A stretch of 15,446 bases of DNA from Clostridia bacterium. Lineage in GTDB: Bacteria; Bacillota; Clostridia; Christensenellales; UBA1242. This document shows positions 7,379-13,320 of the stretch, piece by piece. The first letter of the stretch is position 1, and the number at the start of each line of letters is the position of its first letter. Below the pieces are notes generated by a model that saw only the letters and a program-made list of their open reading frames with translations, did no database searches and was not told where the DNA came from. A program made the translations under genes and the position numbers. The DNA lies in NCBI GenBank assembly GCA_017399515.1, contig JAFQBZ010000118.1, forward strand, positions 1-15,446, in the 5' to 3' direction.

Positions 7379-8401
7379 TTAAAGTTCAATATTGCTTGTT
7401 GGAACAAGTGTTTTAGGGTCAGCAATGCCCTTTCCTTCAATAAAGTTAAAATAACCAGCAGAAGCAATCATTGCCGCATTATCTGTACAAAGTTTAAGTG
7501 GTGGATAATATACCTTTGCTCCAATACTTTCAGCCATTTTATCCATTTCATTTCGAAGATAAGTGTTTGCTGAAACACCACCAGCCAAAATAATTTTATT
7601 ATATCCAAATTTTTCTAAAGCAAATTTACATTTGCTAACCACCTGACCAACCGCCTCTGCTTGAAAACTTGCACAAATGTCAGGCACAGAAATTTCTTCA
7701 CCTCTTTGCTTGTGATTATGAATAAAATTAATAACAGCCGTTTTAAGCCCACTATATGAAAAATTAAAATCTTTAATTTTTTCTTTATCCATATTGGTAA
7801 ACTTATACTTCACTTCACCACTTTCTGCTTGTTTTTGAACATTTGGTCCACCAGGATATTCAAGCCCACATTCACGAGCAACTTTATCAAATGCTTCACC
7901 AATGGCATCATCTGTTGTTGTTCCAATAAGTTTTCTTTTAACAAAACTTTCCATTTCAACAAGTGCAGTGTGACCACCAGAAACAATTAAGCACGCAAAT
8001 GGTGGCTTTAGTTCAGCGTGTGCAATATAATTGGCTGCAATATGCCCTTCAATGTGATTAACAGCAATAAGTGGTTTGCCTGTCATATAAGCAAGTGCCT
8101 TTGCAAAGTTAACACCAACAATAAGTGCACCAAGAAGCCCTGCACCATAAGTAACCGCAATAGCGTCAATGTCATCAATAGAAACATTTGCTTGAGCCAA
8201 TGCTTCAGTGTAAACAGTGTCAATATTCATAACATGATTTCTTGAGGCAATTTCCGGAACAACCCCACCATAAAGTTTATGTATATCAATTTGAGTGTTA
8301 GTCACCATTGAAAGCACTTCTCTGCCGTTTTTAACAACAGCAACCGAAGTTTCATCACAACTAGACTCAATTCCAAGTATTAAAATATCTTTTTTTTCCA
8401 T
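7379..8401 (-). CDS. tsaD: tRNA N6-threonylcarbamoyladenosine transferase (TsaD)
   Basis: TsaD transfers the threonylcarbamoyl group from threonylcarbamoyl-AMP to A37 of tRNAs reading ANN codons, acting with TsaB and TsaE. The 340-residue sequence is canonical: GIESSCDETS (10-19) at the phosphate-binding loop, GGVVPEIASRNH, NHIEGH with the metal ligands H116 and H120, SGGHT (141-145), GEAFDKVAR, the YPGGP segment, GGVSAN, and CTDNAAM with the third metal ligand (D, about 307). The start at 8401 is supported by AGGAT upstream; the gap to the preceding TM2 gene is 14 bases. No TsaB, TsaE or TsaC lies in the window. Being co-transcribed with prfB, it puts codon-anticodon fidelity and stop-codon release under one promoter. 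Confidence 0.96.
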   Translation of the reverse strand: MEKKDILILGIESSCDETSVAVVKNGREVLSMVTNTQIDIHKLYGGVVPEIASRNHVMNIDTVYTEALAQANVSIDDIDAIAVTYGAGLLGALIVGVNFAKALAYMTGKPLIAVNHIEGHIAANYIAHAELKPPFACLIVSGGHTALVEMESFVKRKLIGTTTDDAIGEAFDKVARECGLEYPGGPNVQKQAESGEVKYKFTNMDKEKIKDFNFSYSGLKTAVINFIHNHKQRGEEISVPDICASFQAEAVGQVVSKCKFALEKFGYNKIILAGGVSANTYLRNEMDKMAESIGAKVYYPPLKLCTDNAAMIASAGYFNFIEGKGIADPKTLVPTSNIEL

Positions 8402-8415
8402 TTTTATCCTATTTT

Positions 8416-8841
8416 TTATTTATTATTTTTAATTGCCGAAATCAATCTGCCAAGTCTAACCAAACAATCGATTCCAACGCCAACACCAAAAAGACCAAAT
8501 GTGAAAAGGAATAAAATTCCTGTAAAAATTTTCCCTTCAATAAATCTATGCACACCTAAATATCCAACAAATAAACATAGCAAGAAACTAATAAGTGCAT
8601 GTTTTGCCACATTGCTTTTTTCAAGTTGCGCTTGTCTTTGTGCTTGTCTTTGTGATTCAGTCAATTCTTCAATTGCTTCTTTAAGTTCTTGAATTTCTGT
8701 ATCTCTTTCGTCTTTTTTGTTGTTTTGTTCAACAATTACTTCTTCTCTGTATCCACAATACTTACACTTATAAGTTGTTTCATTAACCTTTTCATAACTT
8801 GTAGCACCACAGTTTTTACATTTGAATTTATAAACTTTCAT
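8416..8841 (-). CDS. Zinc ribbon, coiled coil and TM2-domain membrane protein
   Basis: This 141-residue protein has three parts. An N-terminal zinc ribbon is formed by C8-x2-C11 and C26-x2-C29. Charged, glutamine-rich residues 42-76 should form a coiled coil (EIQELKEAIEELTESQRQ). A TM2 domain follows: one membrane helix at about 83-100 with the signature GYLGVHRFIEGK, then a second at about 106-128 with GLFGVGVGIDC. TM2 proteins are small inner-membrane proteins of unclear function; the zinc ribbon would face the cytoplasm. An AAGGAA site precedes the ATG. It lies between prfB and tsaD in the same direction with gaps of 59 and 14 bases and has no terminator on either side, so it is part of that operon. 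The domain call is firm; the role is unknown. Confidence 0.85.
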   Translation of the reverse strand: MKVYKFKCKNCGATSYEKVNETTYKCKYCGYREEVIVEQNNKKDERDTEIQELKEAIEELTESQRQAQRQAQLEKSNVAKHALISFLLCLFVGYLGVHRFIEGKIFTGILFLFTFGLFGVGVGIDCLVRLGRLISAIKNNK

Positions 8842-8900
8842 AATATATTCCTTTGTTTGAATTTTATGCGTAATTAATTAACCATTATTTGCATTAATAA

Positions 8901-10002
8901 TTAATCAACTTTCTTATCAAATTTAAGTTTTTCAATAATAAAGTCTTGAATATCACCGTCAAGCACAGCCGATGTGTCACCGGTTTCAAAATTTGTTCTA
9001 TGGTCTTTAACCATATTATATGGGCACAACACATAAGACCTTATTTGACTGCCCCATTCAATTTTTCGCTGACTTCCAATCTTTTTAAGTCGCTCTTCTT
9101 CTTTTTCTTTTTCAGCCTTTTCAGTAAGTTTAGCATAAAGCATTTTCATTGCTGTTTCTTTATTTTGAGTTTGACTGCGTTCATTCTGGCAAGCCACAAT
9201 TATTCCTGTTGGAATGTGTGTAATTCTCACCGCACTTTCAGTTTTGTTAATATGCTGTCCGCCAGCACCACCACTTCTAAAAGTGTCAACTTTAATTTCA
9301 TCTGGTTTGATTTCAATTTTTTGTGAATCTTCAATAATTGGCGAAACCTCTAAACTTGCAAATGAAGTATGTCTTCTTTTATTTGCATCAAATGGCGAAA
9401 TTCTAACCAAACGATGAACGCCTCTTTCACACTTTAAATTTCCATAAGCGTGTTCACCTTCAACCAAAATGCTAACAGATTTATAACCTGCACCATCACC
9501 ATATAAATAGTTCAAAATTCGTGCCGAATAGCCTTGTTTTTCACTATATCTTAAATACATTCTATGAAGCATATCTGTCCAGTCTTGAGCCTCTTCACCG
9601 CCTGCACCTGAATGCAATTCAATAAGTGCCGCACTGTTGTCAAATTCGCCATCATAAAGTGTTTCTGCATAAAGTTTTTCAGTGTCTGCTTTTGCCTTTT
9701 TAAACTCAACTTCAAACGCTTTCCACTCTTCATCACTTAAATTTTCTTGAGAAAGCAAATCATATAAAACTTTAAGGTCTTCAATTTCTTTTGTTGTAAG
9801 GTCAATTTTTTCAAGCACCATCATCACTGATTTTTTTTCAATGCCCACTCTTTTCATTTTGTCAGCATTTTTGAAAATCTCTGGATCTTGTTCTTCTTTT
9901 TCAAGTTCTTCTAATTTTTTTCTAAGCCCATTTGAGTCAAAGACAGTGCACTGTTTGAGCCTGCATTTCAATTAAACTTTTAAGTTCTTCAAAATCAAAC
10001 AT
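8901..10002 (-). CDS. prfB: Peptide chain release factor 2, made by +1 programmed frameshift
   Basis: RF2 releases the peptide at UGA and UAA. The frame opens at ATG 10002 behind a GTTAGGAG site, runs 21 codons (MFDFEELKSLIEMQAQTVHC, then L) to an in-frame TGA at 9939-9937, and resumes in the +1 frame with GAC (Asp22), giving a 366-residue protein, the usual RF2 length. The SPF tripeptide that reads the stop codon is at 202-204 and the catalytic GGQ loop at 247-249 (SGGAGGQHINKTESAVR). The N-terminal helical domain and C-terminal IGWGSQIRSYV-like segment are in place (EWGSQIRSYVL). High RF2 ends translation at the internal UGA and low RF2 allows the shift, so synthesis is autoregulated. A TTG-started single-frame reading from 9971 would lose the true N-terminus and is not preferred. 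It is the first gene of a four-gene operon. Confidence 0.95.
9936..9954 (-). other. RF2 +1 frameshift site with adjacent 12-base palindrome
   Basis: On the minus strand CTT-TGA-C (9942-9936) is the conserved slippery Leu codon, stop and following C. Directly before it lies ACAGTGCACTGT (9954-9943), a perfect palindrome that could fold as a 4-bp stem with a UGCA loop. The usual Shine-Dalgarno-like AGGGGG three bases before CTT is absent; the nearest purine run is only GCAGG about 15 bases upstream. Confidence 0.9.
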
Positions 10003-10022
10003 AAAATTCTCCTAACACAAAT

Positions 10023-10051
10023 ATTATATATGCAAACCTCTCAAAAATCAA
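10023..10051 (-). promoter_or_regulatory. Promoter of the prfB-TM2-tsaD-oxidoreductase operon
   Basis: TTGATT (10051-10046), a 17-base spacer and TATAAT (10028-10023) on the minus strand. The predicted start near 10016 gives a 14-base leader that holds the AGGAG site of prfB. No other promoter as good is seen before the end of the oxidoreductase gene. Confidence 0.8.
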
Positions 10052-10063
10052 TCACAATTACGC

Positions 10064-10095
10064 AAAAAAATAGCAGGCAATATTGCCCACTATTT
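10064..10095 (-). terminator. Intrinsic terminator of the 564-aa membrane protein gene
   Basis: On the minus strand AAATAG (10095-10090) pairs with CTATTT (10073-10068). Two U-G wobbles lead to the inner palindrome GGCAATATTGCC, and seven T follow (10070-10064). The TAA stop of the gene lies at the edge of the stem. Confidence 0.85.
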
Positions 10096-11788
10096 AAAAT
10101 TTATTTGAAAGTCTGTATCCAATAAAACTGCCATCTTCGAAAGTATATTTAACAGCATAACCTAAATCTTCATAAGTGCAAACTTCACTGGTCACATTTT
10201 CATTTTCAAACATATCGGCATTTTCAATTGCAATCTTTTCAAAATTGCCGGTTGCTTCAAATCTTTCGATCACCTTTGCAAGTTGTGCAATTGTTGAAGC
10301 ATCACTGTTGCCCATTTTTAGTTTAGACTCAATAAGTTTAAGTTTCATATAAACATAAGTAGGAACTTTTCTATTATTTTCAATAATATCTTCAGGAATC
10401 TTCACACCATCTTGAATTTTTGTTTCATAGAATAAGTTGTTATATTTAATGGTGTTTTCATAATCAAAGAAATGCGAAGCAAACTCCATTTTAACACGCT
10501 TTAAAGCATCTGAACTTTTAAGCCCTTTAAGTTCCAAAGTTTTTGTGTTTTTAATATATCTTGTGTTTAAAAACTTATCAAGTGTTGCTGAAATAAACAA
10601 ATCTTCATTTGATTTTAAGTAAACAATTGGTTCTTTTGAAAGCGATTTTACTGAAATTCCAAATGGATTAACTTTTTTGCCATTTGACTTAACTGAATAG
10701 TTATAAGTAAATTCAGAAACATCAGCCATTCTCTTTATAAATTCAAAACGAACTTCGTTGTTATAATAAAGCCAATCTTTTGACTCAATTTCTGCATAAA
10801 TTTTTTCAAAATCACGGTTTGCATTATCAGGGTTTGTGATTCCACCAATAACTTCAATAATTTCTCTAATTTCTTGCTCTTGTGAAGCAAATAAATTTTG
10901 AAGGTCGAGTTTCATATTATATGAAAGCATTTTATAATCACTTGCCCTATCAATAATTTCTTCAAATGATAACACTTTCACATATTTTTTAAGTTCTTCC
11001 GAAAAATTTGAATTATATTCATATTTTTCGGAATTAATCTTATTTGCTCTTTCAAAAGCACTCACATATTCAAGTTCAGCATCATCTTTCTTTTTCTTTT
11101 TCGCTTGAGTTTCATAACTTAAACCATTAGACTTTGATTGATGCTTTTTTGCCGAAAACTTTAAAAGCCCAAACAATGAAAACCCAACAACCAAAACAGA
11201 AATAGACCAAATTGTGGCCTGAGAAAAAGTAAACTTGCCCATAAAATGGAAAGTAAACCCAAGCATTGCAATCAAAACTGTCAAAATAAATAAAACAATT
11301 GAAACCCCTTCGCAAAGCCTAGCAGAAATTAAATGCTTGGCGTGCATTCTTGTTTCACCATCATATTCCTTTTTAGCAGCGTCAAAATTTTCCTTATTTT
11401 GTTTTAATTCTGCATTAACCGAAACCGCAAGTTCAGCACTAGCATTTTTATACACATTAAATTCGTTAAGCAAAATTTCTTTTTCAGGAAGTTCACCATC
11501 TTCAGAATAACTTGCAATGGTGTAATAAATAACTTTTAAATAATCAAGTGAAAGTTTAATTGATTCAAAACCAAGTTCACTTGAATAATCTCTAAATAAA
11601 AGACAAATTCCTTCTAAATAATAAGTCCCTTTTTTATAGCAGAAAGAAGGAAGTTTTGACACACTTGTTTCCATAAGATTTTTGTAAGCGTCATAAAAAG
11701 CGAGCATATCTTTATAAAAGACTGCATTTTTTACAAAACTGCCACTTGCAATAACATCTTTATCATTTCTATTAATTAAATGAGCCAT
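10094..11788 (-). CDS. Uncharacterised membrane protein, 564 aa
   Basis: I do not recognise a family. With the start at 11788 there is an N-terminal cytoplasmic part of about 160 residues, with aromatic-rich helices (YKKGTYYLEGICLLFRDY) and a charged helical stretch just before the membrane. Two closely spaced membrane helices follow at about 162-182 (SIVLFILTVLIAMLGF) and 190-211 (ATIWSISVLVVGFSLFGLL). After a lysine-rich segment (AKKKKKDDAELEY) comes a C-terminal cytoplasmic part of about 330 residues, with no metal, P-loop or protease motif that I can see. The start is set by GAGGTG ending four bases before the ATG. An in-frame ATG at 11848 and another at 11866 exist but have no ribosome site. 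The gene is monocistronic between its terminator and the 554-base gap. A scaffold, secretion-related or envelope role is possible, but nothing in the sequence decides. Confidence 0.8.
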   Translation of the reverse strand: MAHLINRNDKDVIASGSFVKNAVFYKDMLAFYDAYKNLMETSVSKLPSFCYKKGTYYLEGICLLFRDYSSELGFESIKLSLDYLKVIYYTIASYSEDGELPEKEILLNEFNVYKNASAELAVSVNAELKQNKENFDAAKKEYDGETRMHAKHLISARLCEGVSIVLFILTVLIAMLGFTFHFMGKFTFSQATIWSISVLVVGFSLFGLLKFSAKKHQSKSNGLSYETQAKKKKKDDAELEYVSAFERANKINSEKYEYNSNFSEELKKYVKVLSFEEIIDRASDYKMLSYNMKLDLQNLFASQEQEIREIIEVIGGITNPDNANRDFEKIYAEIESKDWLYYNNEVRFEFIKRMADVSEFTYNYSVKSNGKKVNPFGISVKSLSKEPIVYLKSNEDLFISATLDKFLNTRYIKNTKTLELKGLKSSDALKRVKMEFASHFFDYENTIKYNNLFYETKIQDGVKIPEDIIENNRKVPTYVYMKLKLIESKLKMGNSDASTIAQLAKVIERFEATGNFEKIAIENADMFENENVTSEVCTYEDLGYAVKYTFEDGSFIGYRLSNKF

Positions 11789-11812
11789 TTCCCACCTCAA
11801 TTTAATTTTATC

Positions 11813-11841
11813 ATAATATGCAAAATTCTCAAACAATTTAA
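11813..11841 (-). promoter_or_regulatory. Possible promoter of the 564-aa membrane protein gene
   Basis: TTAAAT (11841-11836), 17 bases, TATTAT (11818-11813) on the minus strand, placed 25 bases before the ATG. The -35 match is poor and the region is very AT-rich, so this is only the best candidate. Confidence 0.3.
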
Positions 11842-12042
11842 CAGCCATTTTTGTTATTTTAAACAACTGAATTTTAACAGCAAAATTTAAGTAACATCTA
11901 TTATTTTTATGCGTAATATTTTTTCTAAAAATGCTTAAAATATTAAATCTTTATAATTCTATTTTTATCTATCTTTTATATCAAAATATTTCATTTTTAT
12001 TCTTAATAAAATTTCAAAAACCACACTATAATAAATGTGCAT

Positions 12043-12076
12043 AAAAAAGGTCAAGACATTTGCCCTGCCTTGACCC
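12043..12076 (-). terminator. Intrinsic terminator on the minus strand, ending the small RNA candidate
   Basis: GGTCAAG (12075-12069) pairs with CTTGACC (12055-12049), followed by six T (12048-12043) on the minus strand. No known minus-strand gene ends just upstream, which is what draws attention to the small RNA. Confidence 0.75.
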
Positions 12077-12185
12077 ATTCATCTTTTGTGCCCCTTTTAT
12101 TTTTTCATTAGTAAGTTTTCTTTTGTAAGCCAACTTTATCTTTAGTGCGTCTTCTTTTGCTTCTAGTTATCTTTTTCTTTTGTAT
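12043..12185 (-). ncRNA. Candidate small RNA of about 140 nt
   Basis: A near-consensus promoter predicts a start near 12185, and a well-formed intrinsic terminator ends the transcript near 12043. The predicted RNA is A-rich and mostly unstructured in its first 80 bases, with only a short AAGUU/AACUU pairing. A GGGGC patch follows at about 12096-12092, then the terminator hairpin. It matches no RNA family I recognise (not SRP RNA, tmRNA, RNase P or 6S). It is divergent from acpS and would end more than 250 bases before the 564-aa gene, so it is not simply the leader of either. A basic short ORF overlaps it (see findings). Confidence 0.45.
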
Positions 12186-12191
12186 AACTTC

Positions 12192-12220
12192 ATTATACAT
12201 AAATTTTTTTATGCTGTAAA
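12192..12220 (-). promoter_or_regulatory. Promoter of the small RNA candidate
   Basis: TTTACA (12220-12215), a 17-base spacer and a perfect TATAAT (12197-12192) on the minus strand; five of six and six of six consensus matches. Predicted start near 12185. Confidence 0.7.
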
Positions 12221-12307
12221 TAATCATCACAAAATTAGACATAAAAAAACAAAACAAGTCAAAATTTTCATTTGGACAAGTTATTTTATTTTTATCTTTA
12301 ATTTTAA

Positions 12308-12336
12308 TTGAAATTTTAATTAATTTATTTTAAAAT
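12308..12336 (+). promoter_or_regulatory. acpS promoter, predicted to give a leaderless mRNA
   Basis: TTGAAA (12308-12313), a 17-base spacer and TAAAAT (12331-12336). The expected start, seven bases past the -10, is the A of the acpS ATG. No Shine-Dalgarno sequence lies upstream of that ATG. Confidence 0.6.
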
Positions 12337-12342
12337 AAAAAC

Positions 12343-12690
12343 ATGGAAGTTGGAATTGATATTGAACAAAATGAAAGATTTAAAACCGTTTCAGAATCAT
12401 TTTTGAAACGCGCTTTTACTCCTGCAGAAATTGCTTACGCACAAAAATTCAAAAATTCTTATGAGCAGTTCTGTGCTTTTTGGTGCGTTAAAGAAGCAGT
12501 TGTCAAAGCGTTCTCAAACCGCAAACTTTGTTTCCAAGAAATTCAAATCACAGCAACCGAAGAAGGTCGCCCATACATCATTTTAAATGACACAATAAAA
12601 CAAGAACTTAAAAAAGCAAATGCAAAAGAAATCAAGATTTCAATTTCACATTCAAAAGAATATTCCACTGCAATTTGTATAATTAAATAA
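12343..12690 (+). CDS. acpS: Holo-[acyl-carrier-protein] synthase
   Basis: AcpS moves the 4'-phosphopantetheine arm from coenzyme A to a serine of acyl carrier protein, switching on fatty acid synthesis. The 115-residue length is normal. The Mg-binding motif GIDIEQNERF gives D6. AFTPAEIAYA is the usual second block, and FWCVKEAVVKAF carries K50 and the metal ligand E51. The C-terminal strand pair ends ISISHSKEYSTAICII, with the family SHS motif. A soluble trimer is expected. It starts without a ribosome site, directly at a predicted transcription start. It is a single-gene unit on the plus strand between minus-strand genes and ends at a bidirectional terminator. The identification is firm. 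Confidence 0.95.
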   Translation: MEVGIDIEQNERFKTVSESFLKRAFTPAEIAYAQKFKNSYEQFCAFWCVKEAVVKAFSNRKLCFQEIQITATEEGRPYIILNDTIKQELKKANAKEIKISISHSKEYSTAICIIK

Positions 12691-12736
12691 ATTAATGATT
12701 AAAAAATACATTTTAAGTAAAATTTGAATAAAAAAT

Positions 12737-12765
12737 AAAAACACTGAAATAAATCAGTGTTTTTT
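12737..12765. terminator. Bidirectional terminator between acpS and the cytidylate kinase gene
   Basis: An 11-bp perfect stem AAAAACACTGA / TCAGTGTTTTT (12737-12747 with 12754-12764) has a 6-base loop and T runs on both strands. It lies 46 bases after acpS and 8 bases after the convergent kinase gene. Confidence 0.9.
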
Positions 12766-12772
12766 ATTTTTC

Positions 12773-13318
12773 TTATTTTTCAATATGCTTTAAATATGCT
12801 TCATAAATTACTTTTCCGGTTTCTTCAATTGTAAGATTTGTGTTGTCAACAACCAAATCATAATTTGCCTTATCTCTGTTGTCAAAACCATAGATAGCCA
12901 TATATCTTTTATTTTCAAGTTCCCATCTTTCAGCAAGTGACGAAATAGCCTCTTCTGTTGAAATATCAATCTTTTCAGTGTTTCTTCCTGAACCAAGCAA
13001 TCTTCTTGCTTGTTCTTCTGGTTGAACATCAATAAACACCTTAAATGATTCTGGAACAAAGTGCCAAGCAGTTCTGCTATCAAAAATCATTTTCTTTCCA
13101 AGATTTTCAGTTCCAACTCTGGCTATTTCACTATCAAGCAAATGGTCAATTGATGTATCATTAATACGATTAAGTTCCAAAACATCAACGCCACGCTCTG
13201 CAGCAATTTTTCTAAAAATATCTCCTGCACTAAATTTTTCAAAACCATATTTTTCAACTAAATATGCTGTCACAGCACCCTTTCCCGAACAAGGCTTTCC
13301 TGTTATTGTAATTATCAT
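12773..13318 (-). CDS. Cytidylate kinase-like protein, archaeal type
   Basis: This 181-residue protein begins with a P-loop, ITGKPCSGKGAV (GKPCSGKG at 7-14). Then come FSAGDIFRKIAAERG (NMP-binding region), DSRTAWHFVP (the LID-side arginine segment of AAA_18 kinases), RRLLGSGR, and RYMAIYGFDNRDKANYDLVVD, which matches the archaeal-type CMP kinase pattern (RY.EIYGID....YDLVI). It probably phosphorylates CMP and dCMP, feeding CDP to the CTP/dCTP pools; the alternative is another small nucleotide kinase of the AAA_18 family. The canonical bacterial Cmk is longer, at about 220-230 residues. The start codon lies two bases past the pepF stop and its AAGGAG is inside the last pepF codons, so translation is coupled. 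A bidirectional terminator follows. Confidence 0.8.
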   Translation of the reverse strand: MIITITGKPCSGKGAVTAYLVEKYGFEKFSAGDIFRKIAAERGVDVLELNRINDTSIDHLLDSEIARVGTENLGKKMIFDSRTAWHFVPESFKVFIDVQPEEQARRLLGSGRNTEKIDISTEEAISSLAERWELENKRYMAIYGFDNRDKANYDLVVDNTNLTIEETGKVIYEAYLKHIEK

Positions 13319-13320
13319 TT

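Larger units (their letters stand above)
11789..12342. other. 554-base intergenic region
   Basis: This very AT-rich gap separates divergent genes. It holds a weak promoter for the 564-aa protein (11813-11841), a candidate minus-strand small RNA with its promoter and terminator (12043-12220), and the acpS promoter (12308-12336). A lone TATAAT on plus at 12027-12032 has no convincing -35 partner. Between about 11850 and 12020 I see only A/T-rich sequence with no hairpin and no convincing ORF. Confidence 0.6.

Noticed and set aside
8018..8245. ORFs of 60-140 codons antisense to tsaD, pyrG, prfB and the oxidoreductase
   Set aside because: They are Cys/Asn/Phe/Ile-rich shadows of conserved genes, with no ribosome sites and no recognisable domains.
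8630..8665. Short direct repeat (tgcttgtctttg) inside the TM2 gene
   Set aside because: It encodes the QRQAQRQAQ stretch of the coiled coil; a simple codon-level repeat, not a mobile or CRISPR repeat.
8901..9971. Single-frame RF2 reading from a TTG at 9971
   Set aside because: It ignores the good ribosome site and ATG at 10002 and the conserved CTT-TGA-C site; the frameshifted product has the right length and N-terminus.
11789..11866. N-terminal extension of the 564-aa protein to ATG 11866 or 11848
   Set aside because: Neither ATG has a ribosome site, whereas 11788 has GAGGTG at good spacing. The extension is protein-like, so it is not fully excluded.
12027..12032. TATAAT on plus at 12027 as a promoter for a plus-strand RNA
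   Set aside because: No acceptable -35 lies 16-18 bases upstream, and the hairpin downstream has its T tail on the minus strand.
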